The notes under the pieces: model-generated
Seen by the model: only the letters and a program-made list of their open reading frames with translations
Told to the model about the DNA's origin: nothing
The model's database searches: none
Source: Toxotes chatareus
Taxonomy: Eukaryota; Chordata; Actinopteri; Toxotidae
Direction of reading: 5' to 3'
NCBI GenBank assembly: GCA_016801885.1
Contig: CM028889.1
Location: 12,401,001-12,465,000 of the forward strand
DNA length: 64,000 bases
Part shown: positions 39,836 to 51,558 of the stretch, in pieces
Layout of the letters: every line of letters starts with the position of its first letter
Numbering within the stretch: the stretch's first letter is position 1
Translations under genes and position numbers: made by a program

Positions 39836-42800
39836 TCAACACGTCATGCAGCGAGGTCTCATGTTGCAGGACTGAGGGTTGGGGTCAATCTGTAGGCAGA
39901 AAATGAAAATAATGACACATAAGCTGACAGTTAAATAAGCAGAAAATTCTGTCTTTTTCCAAGCAAAAAATTCAGACCTATGACATTCTGCCTACATTCA
40001 GCCTACACCCACAGATATGTTTTCATGTAAATACTGTTATACAATTCAGCAATGATCTCAAGAGTATGTTTGGCAGGGAACTGGTGCTTTAGGGATGTTT
40101 TAAAATGTATCTACACCAAAAAAACCTCTGTAAGCTTTTATATGTGCCAATCAAAGAAAGTAAACCATGGGTGAGGGTGCGTACTGCTTCAAGCATTTGG
40201 TGACTCACCTCACTGTACACCGGCGGAGGTCGGAAGCGAAACTCTTGGACAAAAGCCATGAGGGGGCGCTCCAGGATCCCACTCAGGTCCTCAGCTGGCT
40301 GTGGGACCACCGTGCTGGTGCACTGCTCAGCCTCCTCCTCTGTCACCACAGAGCTGTAATCTGGAGGAGCTGCAGGGAAAGAGGCAGGATTAGTCCACTG
40401 GTCTGACTCAACAGAACAGTACAGGTCCAAACACTAAGCTGCTGAGTCATCACTGCCCTTAAAACTCTTAAAAACCCACATAACATTTACTGCCTTTCGA
40501 ACTAACAAACACTGATTTGATCAAACGTCTCAGCTGAATCGAAATCTTTGTTTGTTTATGCACGTTGGCATCTGACACAGTGGGATTTTGGCAGTCAGTG
40601 ATCATAAAAATAAAAGAGGAAACAGGCCCAAAAACTGGTAGTTTAATATAGAAGTTACAGAAACTCTTCAAAAGCAAAACTTAATGAATTTCTTTTAGCT
40701 GGTCCTGTGAATCAAGCCTACTAGCAAGATGTTAGGCAAGAGTGCAAACATCCCAGAGCACAGGCTATGCATCATAAAAAAGACAATTAATAGCATTGTG
40801 TTTATTTGAAACAGTCTGAGAGTCTGAAAAAAGTGAGTGAAAAAAGACCATCCTATCCTACCCTATAATCCTATGTTTGCTATAAACAAAGAAAACTCTA
40901 GAAAATAGGGTGGCAGATTTCTGAAGATTGCCTTTTTTGCCTCATGGAAATAAAAATGTCCATGTTTTAATAATTCAGTCCCTGTCCATAGCTAAACCTG
41001 CACATCTCTTATTCTTATTAAAAGGACACTTACGCTCAGGCTGCTCAGGGATGGCCATACGCAGCCACTCCAGGTTGACGCTGTACTGGCTGCTGACGCT
41101 GGAGGTACGGCTGCCGAAGGGATGGAGAGGGATGGTGCCTATGACCAGGGGTAGCTCCAGACACAGCTTTGATGTTCCAGGAACGTCAACACAAACCTGT
41201 TAGAAGGGAACATGGAGAACTGTTGAATCCAGCAACAGGGGACACGGCATTCAAAATAAAAATAAATACATAAATAAAGCTGCTGTTGACTAAGCTCACC
41301 TTGAGCATGTACTCCACTTTGATGATACGGCACTGCAGGATGGAGGGGCCCACAGGTGGGATTTTAATGGCTCGACCGTGCCAAGTCTCCCGGCATCGGG
41401 CACCCACAATGTCACCGCACAGTGTGGCCACCACTGAGCGCTTCTGTTTCATGGTGCCGCGGGCGATGAACGTCTGTGTCTGAGTGATGTAGGCTTTGGG
41501 CACAATTGATCTGGAGGTGGAGTTGTCAAACTCCGCAAAGACAGGTATCACCTCACCTGCAGAGAGGGAAAGCATGTTAGAAATCGCAGACACTTCTAAT
41601 ACTGTCAACAGAAAACGCATTTATAGAAGGAGTTGTTTCAAATGGCAGATTCTTACCTGGTGTGTAGCCTTTGCGGTCAATCTTTGCTGTTACACACACC
41701 TGTCCAAAGTTGCGATACCATGTCCGTGCCATCTTATCCTTCGTTCCAGCCTGTGGTGCCTGAGAAGGATGACACGCAATGAGCAAGTGCCTAAGAACAC
41801 CTGGAAAACCATGTGTGTAAATAAGCATTCCTGAAAAGTGAGGGCTGAGATGCTCACCAGTAAGGCTGGTGTGTTGATGTCAATGGGCTCGATGACTGTA
41901 AACTCCTTCTTGAGCTTCCTGACGGTGGCCCATGGCCTGTGTAGCTTAACTTTGACCCAGTAACGGATGCTGCCATGTTTCCCCTCAAAGGAGGTGACCA
42001 GTGTCTCCTCTGGTAGCTGGAAGCTGAATGGGAATTCATGTCTGCCAGCAGGAAGGACAGTCACTTCACCATTGTCTGAAGGGAAGAGAAAAAAAAACAA
42101 AACATTTATGTTATAGTTAATTCACTTGTTTCGTTTACTTCCTTTCTGGGACTACAGGACATTTGTTTGAACAGATCTTTTAAGCATGACTTTAGCTGAA
42201 ATAGAAATCTCTCTGTCTTTCTTGGCAATCACATGGCTTCTGTGCTTGCTCAGAGGGGCGGTTCTTGCTCCATTGTGCTGACTGAGAACATGTTTTCCTC
42301 AAGCTGTATTATGCAGCCCGTCTCAACAGCTCTGTTTTTTCACTCCCTTGGTTGCACAGGTCCAGGAACACGTGTTTGCGTTTAACAGACTCAATGTGTT
42401 TTGTGTCCCTTTGTTAGCTGCAAGCTCCTATTTGATTTAAGTTACAATACTGTCACTACCAAATCCTCTTAATGGGTAAAGTAGTTGTTGTGAACATTTT
42501 TTTTTCAAGCACGCCCCCCAAAAAAACCTTATTAATATACTAATAACTACACTGACATTACGTATAATGTTGACATAAAACATTTTTTTTATTGCTGGTT
42601 GCATGCAGGTTTTCAAAGACGAGTGGAGGCAGACAAACTGAACTCTGCAGGCAACTATGGTCTAAGCCCTGGTTGTGAATTTCCTGGCTGCACTTCAAAC
42701 CAAAACAACTCTGAACCGAATGAATGAAGACAGAAACCCCAGGCTCTCACACTCATATCACCAGGTAGAAAAAAACAACCCAGGACTTTCTCTGAATGAA

Positions 42801-43672
42801 AAAAAAAAAACAGTCAGATGTGCTATTTCCTTTTACAGATGTATTCACAGGAACAAATCAGTGTATAGACAGCTGTTGCTGCATGTTTTTCCCTCTCCCT
42901 ATACAGTAGGGTTTATACTTGCATATCAAGTGAAGACCAACAGCAAAACTTCTCATATGACAGAAGAAATGGCCAGCAGTCCCCCACCCCCCGAAAAAAA
43001 AGTCATCCTGTTTGACTTTTGTTTCATTCGTTGAGTGTTTATCAGTCAACTTTGCAGGTACGGTATAAAAAGTTTATAAATCGTGTCAAAAACAACAGAT
43101 CGTCTCAGGAGAGTTCGCGTACAAAACTACAAAATGTTTGACTCTATTAGACCTTTACACAACTTAGAAAATCTCATACTAAGTCATGAAAACAACACTA
43201 TTCCCAGTTTCCAAACAAACAACTCCCCCAGTGTCCCCAGGCGAATAACCCACTTGTACTATTGTTTCATTCGTTAGGCTTTTGGTCAGTGAGAGGACGC
43301 TGGTTTTTGAGGTTTTGATCCCCTACATGTTGACCATTTCACACGTTTACAAACAGGATGTACCCTCTCCCATCACCGAGCCTGTAGAGCGGACTGACCT
43401 GCCTGCAGGAGCACCTCTCTCCGGTTCAGGTACTCCACCTCGTCGCTGTAGTTCTGGGTGTACGCGGTGCTGGAGCCTGCGGACCGGGACTCGGTCCAGT
43501 GCACTTTAGCGAAACCTTCGGCATGGAGCTTCAGGGAGTCCACCTTGCTCTCCCCGGATAGCTCCAGCAACACCCGTCCGGACACGACGTCGCCGCTGCT
43601 GAACACCGGAGGACAGTCCAACTCCGGAGAGTCGAAGACGATGTCAAACTTTTTCAGCTTGTCGAAAATCAT
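39836..43672 (-). CDS. arrdc2: Arrestin domain-containing protein 2 (alpha-arrestin)
   Basis: Seven coding exons on the minus strand, with GT-AG introns and matching phases, are 43399-43672, 41858-42075, 41657-41759, 41300-41556, 41034-41196, 40209-40369 and 39836-39889. They join to 1230 nt, or 409 residues (human ARRDC2 is about 407). The start is MIFDKLKKFDIVFD, and residues 58-71 include HWTESRSAGSSTAYTQ, highly conserved in ARRDC2/3. The arrestin-N fold spans about residues 8-165, with GRHEFPFSF and TSFEGKHGSIRYWVK. Arrestin-C spans about 180-310, with KIDRKGYTPGE and IPPVGPSIL. Two PPxY motifs, PPDY (340-343) and PPVY (387-390), would bind WW domains of NEDD4-family ubiquitin ligases. 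Family members act as adaptors for ubiquitination and endocytic sorting of membrane receptors. The C-terminus MRPRCMTC matches ARRDC2 rather than ARRDC3 or ARRDC4, so the assignment is firm. Confidence 0.96.
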
Positions 43673-43831
43673 TTTTTGAAAGTTGTGCGAGTCCTCTCAA
43701 ATACAAAAGTGGGTGATTCCTTTATTCTTGTCCCGTGTGCTGAAGTGAGTCTTCAAGCTGCAGATGAATTTGGTTCACTCGTTTAAAGCTCAAACTGCTG
43801 ATCGCTTTCTTACGGCAGCCCTGCTTGCAGC

Positions 43832-43840
43832 CTTTTTATA
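43832..43840 (-). promoter_or_regulatory. arrdc2: TATA box of the proximal arrdc2 promoter
   Basis: On the minus strand this reads TATAAAAAG, about 160 nt upstream of the ATG at 43672, which places transcription start near 43805. A GC-box-like GGGCGGGAC at about 43868-43876 lies just upstream. TATA-driven promoters fit the inducible behaviour known for alpha-arrestin genes, but no specific response element was identified. Confidence 0.7.
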
Positions 43841-44270
43841 TTGCCTATGTTTGCAGCCTGAAAGCGTGGGCGGGACTTTCTGAATTTATTATGCAAGACC
43901 TCAGGAGAGGTTTGAAGGCCGGCCGATGCTGCCTTCAGTTGCTCTTGTTTGGCACCGACGTTTCAGCTCTGAAGACATAAATAAGACATATGGCTGCGTT
44001 TCACGGCTTTATTCGGTCAAGAGTTGAAGACTTGGAGCGTGAAGGTTTACAGCAAACACTGCAGCAGCTGTTTCCAATAACAAACACACTTTCAAACAGA
44101 GGCGAGGAGGAGCGACGTGTGAAATCAGTCGTGTTGTATTGGGTTGATATTGTTTAAGGCATCATTACGCAAAGGAAAAAATCCCCATCAGGCCAACAAA
44201 ATTGTGTTGTGCTTCATTTAGTAGTCAACCTTCAGTTTTTACCTTCTTTCTGCACGTTTACACGGTTGCT

Positions 44271-44545
44271 CTCCTGGTGTAGGATGAGACAACAGTCATA
44301 AACTTAAGAGCAAGTCTAGACAAAAACCCTCTACAAAACCACCTTGCTGTGTCAGCATTTACAAAAAACGACAACCATTATGAAAATGAAACTAAATACT
44401 GCACAATTACTGGTTCACTCCTGGTATAGGAGGTGATACCAGGTACAAAAATATCTGAACAAGTCCAGACAAAGGCTGTGAACGAAACCAACTCATGGTG
44501 TCACAGCGTTTACAAAATTGGAACGAAAATGAAACTAAAGGCACA
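44271..44545. repeat. Diverged tandem duplication, period about 147 bp
   Basis: Two copies begin CTCCTGGTGTAGGATGAG (44271) and CTCCTGGTATAGGAGGTG (44418). In the same order they share 'aagtctagacaaa' or 'aagtccagacaaa', a 'gtgtcagcatttacaaaa' or 'gtgtcacagcgtttacaaaa' block, and 'gaaaatgaaactaaa'. Confidence 0.7.
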
Positions 44546-45585
44546 AAGCTTCCGCAACTCCCATGACAGCCACTCGCCTGATTGATGCATTTTGACAGCT
44601 TGGGTGGCTTTTAAACTTCCCACTTCCTTAATTCTACTGATCACTTAGTTGGGCTACTTAAGTGCAGCTCTTCTTTCCAGACTGAACATGAAGGCAGCAT
44701 AATAAACAGGCAGACTGGGTGTGGAGGGAGCAGAGGAAAACAGGGCCTGGTGATGATTGATGGTTACAGGTTCTTAGAAGAAAACAGGCCTACTGAGCAT
44801 GCCTCATTCTGGCAGAGATCCTCCCTGCACAGCTCAGAGGAAAACAGTTTTACTCTGGACCAAAGCTGTTTATTCCACTTGTCCTGAGTCGCTTTGAACA
44901 TGCTGTTACACTGCCCGGGCTGCAACACACATGGGAAACACAAAGCTATGTACAAAAGCATGCAATGTATGCACCAAATCCCCTTGTGAAAAACAACTAC
45001 AGACATTGTACCTTCAATACTAAGGCCATACCACAGAGATAGCACAGGAGAACTACAAGTCACCACTCAAAGTAAACATGCTCAGCAACTGGATCACTTG
45101 CATGAATCATAGCACCCACGCAGCCTTTTAAAAACCAAAAATCCACTTCCAACACTTGCAAACAAAGCTAGTTCTGGGCAGAACTGGTGTCCTTCCAAAC
45201 TCCTCTGAAATCAAATAAACTGAAATGAAATAAACCAGACAAAGACTTAAAAGTTGGGTTACTCTCCTCATTCAGTTCAAAAGCCCTCGTACAAGAATCA
45301 AGACTGGTCTGAGAAAAACAAAGTTGTTTACTCCTTTGTTCCAGGGGATGAGGAGTTAGCTGTCCACTGCCACCAACTGGTGATGTGGAGGCAGTGTGCT
45401 CAGCTGCAGGACTACCAGCATGTTTTATAGCCTGGAGATGTGTGTGAATCTCGGAAATGTTGTAAAACTCTAGGTACATTACGCTGAAATGTGACTCTCA
45501 TTTTACTCCTTGCAGGTTGGTGTAATAGTAGAAAGTGCATGGAAGTTTTCACTGCATATTACTTTCAAAATAAGCTGTTAATTTA

Positions 45586-45642
45586 TAAAATAAATAAATA
45601 AATACGCAAGTAAGCAAGTCAGTAAGTAAGTAACAAACAAAC
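45586..45642. repeat. Tetranucleotide low-complexity tract
   Basis: AAAT units pass into AAGT/AAGC and then AAAC units. Confidence 0.8.
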
Positions 45643-47112
45643 AGTAAAACTCTTTGTCTTGGGAGATATTTGGGAAGTTGTTAAATGTATTGAAAAAGCC
45701 GTGGTCTGGGGTAAAACTAAAGCTTAGCATGCCACCTGCTGGTGACAAGAAGCAGCACTTGGCATCACCAGGGCCCCCTGGTCTGTGATAAGATGAACAT
45801 TTGGTGCAATGCACAGAACTATGGGCCTGATAAACAGTTGAGTTGTGCAGAAAGGAGTATGATCAGCCTAATTATGGCTAAAACAATGTTTGCCCCTGTT
45901 GCAGACTAAAGTAAATGTATTTATTCCTGAGTTTGTCTTTGTTTACCAGAGCTGCTAAGTACACATCATAATCAAATAAATATTAGCATTAAAGCCCTAC
46001 ATACTTTAGAGCAGACAGGGGCTTAAGAAAGTATAATTCCTCTGTGATGATAGCAGGAGACAAGTTTGACAAGTTAAGTTTAAAGGGAAAACAAACAACA
46101 AAAACAGTTTATAAAAAACTAAAACATGCATGAGATGATAATAACACAATATTCCCAAATGAATGGAGAATAGCAGATGGCTGCAGGGTGGAGGACAGTG
46201 GGACAGAGGGGGAGCCACATGGTGTTTTCCTGGTTGCCACGGCAACGCAGACTGCATTTTTTTAAACATCCCCCACCCCTTCCTCTTTCCTTCCTTTCTC
46301 CTCTGTCTTTCACCTTCTACTCATTTCTTGCTGCTGCAGTCCCAACTAAACAGAACTAAACACAACATCCTTACTTCTGCTCCTTAACATTTATATTAAC
46401 TGCTTTGCCCACTCGCTTGTATGAGCAAACGTGGAGGGTGAATAAAACAGATTTTGTCCCTGAAAGGATTTTGGGAAGTAAATGAGAACCTAACCTCCAT
46501 TCATGTAAAACATGTAACGGAATTGTTCTCTTTCATAACAACAGAAGTGCATTTAACATTTTTTTTAAAAAATGGCTTTATATGACTTTATACATTTTTT
46601 CTTAATTTATACCTTAATTTTTGTTATGTTTTATATCTGTATTAACCATCTTAGAAAATCTTTAAAATACCTTATCTGCAGAGTTATATTGTATGGACAT
46701 TTGGGCATTTTCCGTGGCCATATAGCATTATGTGACATCCTATTTCAGCTAGTACTATGGTAGCCATCTGTAGTTAAGGCTGCAGTATTAAAAGTAAACC
46801 AGTATTATGGTGGCTCCACATTGCTGAGAAAACTGCATTACTGCAGTTTCATGTTATTTATAGCACTCAAAATCATAAATTTGTAATTTTTGGTAATCAC
46901 ATCATCATATTAGGGGTGAAAGATATGGATCTTTTATCACAGTGTGATGTATGTGATTTTATACAGAGATATTGATGTATCCTGTGATTTAATACACTTT
47001 CCGCAAAATCAAGTGGGAAATTGTCAGTGGATAAAATAACCAAGTCAAGAATATTCGTTTTTGGCTAATTAAGAAAGTAAATAATACTTATATACTTTAT
47101 AAGAGTGATGTA

Positions 47113-47214
47113 AAAAAATAAAATAAATATAAATATAAATATAAATATAAATATAAATATAAATAAATAAATATGTATGTATGTGTGTGTGTGTATATAT
47201 ATATATATGTGTGT
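47113..47214. repeat. (AAATAT)n / (TG)n / (TA)n compound microsatellite
   Basis: AAATAT hexamers are followed by ATGT, TG and TA runs. Confidence 0.9.
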
Positions 47215-48432
47215 TGTGGACTTAAGTACAGTATCTCAGTTAATGGGTGATGTTTTTTTGCAGTCACCTGATGAACATACAAAGCATACAAAAGTACATA
47301 CATGATGCAGCTCTTGCAGCAGTAAATAACCAGGAAAAGACACTGACAGTGACATTTTAGATTCAACTACTTTGAAACTTAACAACAATAACTCTGCTTT
47401 TATCTGAGACTCTGCATCTCTTGTCCACTCATATTTACCTGTGTGACCAGACTGAGAAGTCAAACTAAATGGGGGCAACTGTTTACAGAGCATCCAATGA
47501 AACATTAACCACCACCTACAATTTATTTACTCAGCTTCTATGTCCTGTATTCTCTGCCTCTGTTTTTAAGCTGCCTGGTGCCTGCCACACCAGGAGAATT
47601 TCACACTTTACAGTGTTAAATCCTTTACAACACAGCACTCAGTAAACCAGTTGTGTTTATTTGGACTCAGCACTAATGGATTTGTGTTTAATGTTAGGAT
47701 TATGTTATCTGGCAGATGTATCTGGACGAGGCAGCGTCAACTTCTCTCCCAGGTTTCCATGCAACACATTTGGCACAGGTGGCTTCATTTTGAAAACTGC
47801 AGAGACCACAAGACACAGAGGCTACCAGCTGGTACATGACAAAGCACATCAGCAATTTCACACCATATTATTCTGAGAACTTTTCATCCACCAGCTGGAA
47901 TACATGCTCAAATGCAGTTACTATGTATTTCACAGCAAAACTACAAACTACGTAAGTCAGCACAAATGATACAAATGCTCATCCTTATAAAGAAGGGAAG
48001 GTACCATTCTGCATTTCAGATAGCCATGTTTATTTCTAGTCACCTTTGGACTACCGTAACCCCAGTCAGTGCATCCCAGCTGAACCTGTTGACTGGCCCT
48101 ATTTGGCTCTCTTCGAAAAAAAAAAAAAAGGCACTATTAAAAGGCATTTATTTGTTTTTAAATATAACTAATTAGGTCTATGTTTAAACACTACATTTTA
48201 TTTGCAAAACACACTATATTTTTTTTAATGTTACATCATAGCATGTTTCAACAACAAATCATATGCATCTGCAGGACAGATGGTTGCTTTTAAGAAGAAA
48301 CAACCTCAAAAGATGTTGCCATAATTCAGCCAGGTTTTGCTCATTGCCCAGCCACTTCGATGAATAAACACAGTGTTAACTGCATATTAACCGCTCAGGG
48401 GACTAAAACCGTCTGCAGCTCTCACCACTGAC

Positions 48433-48685
48433 CTCGGATCAGGTGCTGTCTCTTCCTGAAGTAGGTGATCTTGGATGTGTAGTCATTATAGACGGAGTTC
48501 ATGCCGCGGTTCTCCAGCCAGTGTGCTGTGGCCACCCCTCTACCCTGAACCTTCATGGAGTGCACTCTAGTGTCCCTGCGGAGCTCCAGGACCACTTGGC
48601 CAGACACTACCTCCCCTCCAGTGAAAGCTGCATCAGCTGGACCGTCCAGCTCCAGCACGAAAGATTTTATAGAGCTCATTGTCAT
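48433..48685 (-). CDS. arrdc2: Alternative (distal) first coding exon of arrdc2
   Basis: This exon encodes 84 residues starting MTMSSIKSFVLELDG, an arrestin-N start paralogous to the proximal exon 1. Shared features are the FTGGEVVSGQVVLEL strand (FSSGDVVSGRVLLEL in the proximal exon), the basic HSMKVQGRGVA and HWLENR. An acceptor (ctcctag) lies just before the ATG, and the donor GAG|GTCAGT leaves phase 1, identical to the proximal exon. It therefore joins the shared exon 2 at 42075 in frame, giving RQHLIR-DNGEVTVLPAGRHE and a 402-residue isoform. I found no separate downstream arrestin exons between 43.8 and 48.4 kb, so an alternative first exon fits better than an independent gene. Human ARRDC2 is, as I recall, also annotated with two N-terminal isoforms of about these lengths. 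A stranded remnant of a duplicated gene is the other option. Confidence 0.8.
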
Positions 48686-49522
48686 TCCTAGGAGTGAAGA
48701 CAGGAAAATAAGTACATTAAAAACCCACCTTTTGATAGGGGTTATACACACAACAAATAGCTATGTCATACGGTAACGTCACAGCCAGAACCAAGAGGGA
48801 TAAATTATTTAAGCAAGAATCTGTTTATGCTTCCATGGACACCAGGGGAACCCAAAACAAACAAATTATACAGGTGAAGTTCTGCAATCAATTTTTAATA
48901 TAATTTTTTTGTAATGTTTCTGGACTGCTTCTAAACATGCACTTGCCATTAAACAGACACTCCACTGAACACGTTCTTAATTGTGGATGTTTTTATTCTA
49001 GGGACCTTTAGGGTGGGGTTGGGTGGTTCTGCTTAGGGTCCCTGACATGACAGGACCAGCCCTGCATATAGATAGTGATGTGTCTGTTTTTTTGTTTTCA
49101 AATACGTTTCAGAAATGTTTAATAATATATAATTAATATAGTATTACATTGTTCTCTGACACTGAACCCTCCACACTACTGAACAAAGCGGTTACTAACA
49201 TTTTAACATTAACATATTTTGTTTAACTTTACAATATCATGCTCTCACTTAACCAATACTTTGGCAAACAAATTTAATAATGATTATTTTTTCATTATTC
49301 CAAAATATAGCATGAGTACTGATTTTACTTTCAATCAGCAATTTGGAAATAATACTTTAATCGTAACTGCCTGCGCTTATGTTATGGGACTAATGAATTT
49401 TTAACGTTAAATTTATAAACGGCTTAGTGCAGGTCTCAGCCAATCAGGATTTAGAACCGGGACTACGTGTTATAAATACCAGCAGTGAACGTTGACTCGA
49501 TATTTAAAGGTCTCAAACTCAC

Positions 49523-49605
49523 CTGCGGGACAGGAGCAGCGTCGTGGTCCTCACGAATACGAAATTTACAACAGAAACACCGAGCTCTGTGTTCACTCAG
49601 ACCGG
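49523..49605 (-). other. arrdc2: Non-coding first exon of the distal arrdc2 transcript
   Basis: On the minus strand, CCCGCAG|GTGAGT gives a strong donor after 49523. The TATA box at 49627-49634 places the start near 49600. The exon would splice over about 0.84 kb to the acceptor just before the distal coding exon at 48687. The 5' end is inferred only from the TATA spacing. Confidence 0.6.
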
Positions 49606-49626
49606 AGGTTCAACGGAAGCCCGGCT

Positions 49627-49634
49627 CTTATAAA
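49627..49634 (-). promoter_or_regulatory. arrdc2: TATA box of the distal arrdc2 promoter
   Basis: It reads TTTATAAG on the minus strand in a GC-rich setting. Upstream are an inverted CCAAT (ACCAATGACG at about 49681-49690, overlapping a CRE half-site) and a GC box (CGCCCGCCC at about 49710). This is a classic core promoter arrangement independent of the proximal one. Confidence 0.65.
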
Positions 49635-49649
49635 CGGTGGCATGTTTAA

Positions 49650-51558
49650 ACGCCCATAAACACAGCGGCTCTCTGTTTTACACCAATGACGAAGAGCACA
49701 TGCGAGTCACGCCCGCCCACTCCACCTCGGAGGAGGAGGTGAAGGAGCAGGACGACGAGGACAGCGTGGACAGACTGAGAAACGCAGAGTAACAAGGTGT
49801 TTTTCCTGCTGCCCCTTTCAAAATTAAACTGTGTATAGTGCATTTCGGCCCTTCGTTTTTTTAATCGTTTACTGGTAGATCTCTGAACGAGCAGAGGTTC
49901 ATTCAAAGAGGTAAAGACACAGATAAAAGGCATACTTGACAACAGAGGTTGTCAAGTTGCTTTCTGGATGCCAGGGGCATTAATGAAGCTCACATGTACA
50001 ATGGGGGTCAAGAGAGGCCCAACATAAATGTCTGACCTGCTTTTTAAACTCACTAAAGTATTTTCTCCTTTGTTTTTATTGTTAATATAAATAGGGAAAA
50101 AAACTAGTACAGAACATACACGTATGATGAGGTGTTTGAATTGTATGAAGAGTGGCCTGTTTCACAAAGTGATTCCAAAACCATGTAAAAGAAGGATAAT
50201 AACAATAAACTAACATGAAAACCAACATATAATACAGTAAACGATGTAAACTAGCCTACATTCATTGTCACGTTGGCCCAAACTTAATCTAATGGCATGA
50301 TCACATCACTGAAGCAGTTTTCCTAGTAAAAGTTTCTAAGTTGTAAACTTTTTCAAGAATTTAGCAATTAATAATGAAATTTCATTTGATGAATGAATTC
50401 ATCAAACTGGAGAATTCAGTAAGAAATAAACTTTATGTCCTACAATGCTCTTATAGTTAATAGATTTGCTGAGATTCAAATTAGCAAGGTCACAGGTGTG
50501 ACTGAGAAATGTGTGCTTGAGCAAGACCTGCTACCTGTTCCCTCACTAATGTAGATTGTTTCGACCAAATGACCAGGTGGGCAAAAAAAGCTATGAATTA
50601 TGCTAAAATATTATGAATTTTTCATATATTCCATGGTCTTGAAAGAACAATTCTGGCTTAAAATTAATCTGTATTTGGCAAGCCTCGGGCAAAATAAAAC
50701 AACCTCTCTCTAGTCTGTTCTGGAGTCCATTATTAAACCATGTTCTTGCAGCTGTACCCCATGGACCTGAATCTGGACTTGTTGGCCAGTTAGAATGCCA
50801 GTCCATACCTGGACTGCTGCTGTTTGGCCAGGTTGATGAACTCCAGATTCAGTTTATTTACATCTGCTTTCCTGCCAACTTTTTTTTTTTTATCAGCAGA
50901 ACCTGCATCTCAGGGTCAAGGCTGTGTTATTGCTACAACATAGATTGTTTTTACAAAGTTTTGTGGTCAATCATGCTTGAAGGAGGGGATGAGAAACTTT
51001 CTGCGAAACAGACGCTAACCTTCTTCTTAGCAGTTTAGCATTGACAGTATAAACAAGGTGGAAGTAGGACAGTCAAGTTTGAGGCTGCTTCCCTCACTGG
51101 CCTAAATATGACAGACGAGGCTAAGGTTTATGTTTAAGCCACCTAACTGCTAAAGTTGCACTTGCACACTGCTTCAACATTTCACACTCTGATGGCCCCT
51201 GTACTGTTCTGGGTAAAGGTTTATTTATTCATCACCCTTGGATGATTATGAGCATTCTCATGCAGTTCACTGAAAGACACACAACTCTGAGATGTGATGT
51301 GACATGTGAGGGGCACTGGTTGGATGGATGCTTGAAATTTAAAGCAATTATAAGATCTAATGAGGTGCATTTCAAAATGATTCAGGATCGGAGTTAAGGT
51401 TTCACACATAGAACAGAACAGAACAACACCTCTTCTATTGAGATTTTTTTTAAATCACACATTTTTAAGGCTGGGCTTATAGAGAGAATTCAAGTGATTG
51501 TTACTTAAAGGGTGAGGGACAAGAACACAGGAGCCAGTGAACAAGTTGTGATTCTCTG
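49650..51558. other. Intergenic DNA between the distal arrdc2 promoter and the TEX45-like gene
   Basis: It contains the upstream arrdc2 promoter elements and a weak SINE-like scrap at about 50505-50535 ('gcttgagcaagacctgct'). Two overlapping AATAAA signals on the minus strand at 51220-51229 would end the TEX45-like transcript with a 3' UTR of about 340 nt. No further gene was seen. Confidence 0.5.

Larger units (their letters stand above)
43850..48432. other. Intron or intergenic DNA between the two arrdc2 first exons
   Basis: If the distal transcript is real, this is part of its first coding intron, about 6.4 kb to exon 2. It contains a diverged 147-bp tandem duplication (44271-44545), short-unit microsatellites near 45590 and 47113, and an exon-like open frame at 44764-44935 (minus) that I could not identify. 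No other gene was supported. Confidence 0.5.

Noticed and set aside
47236..47505. Possible arrestin exon 2 remnant (minus strand, QLPPFSLTSQSGHTGKYEW)
   Set aside because: It is superficially like the QLP...TSFEGKHGSIRYW stretch, but there is no acceptor in the right place, the conserved FPF and GKHGS core is missing and the similarity stops after about 20 residues.
48433..49640. A second, independent alpha-arrestin gene upstream of arrdc2
   Set aside because: Only one coding exon exists. No arrestin exons 2-7 follow before the proximal arrdc2 exon, while its splice phase fits the shared exon 2 exactly. An alternative first exon is simpler, although RNA data are needed.
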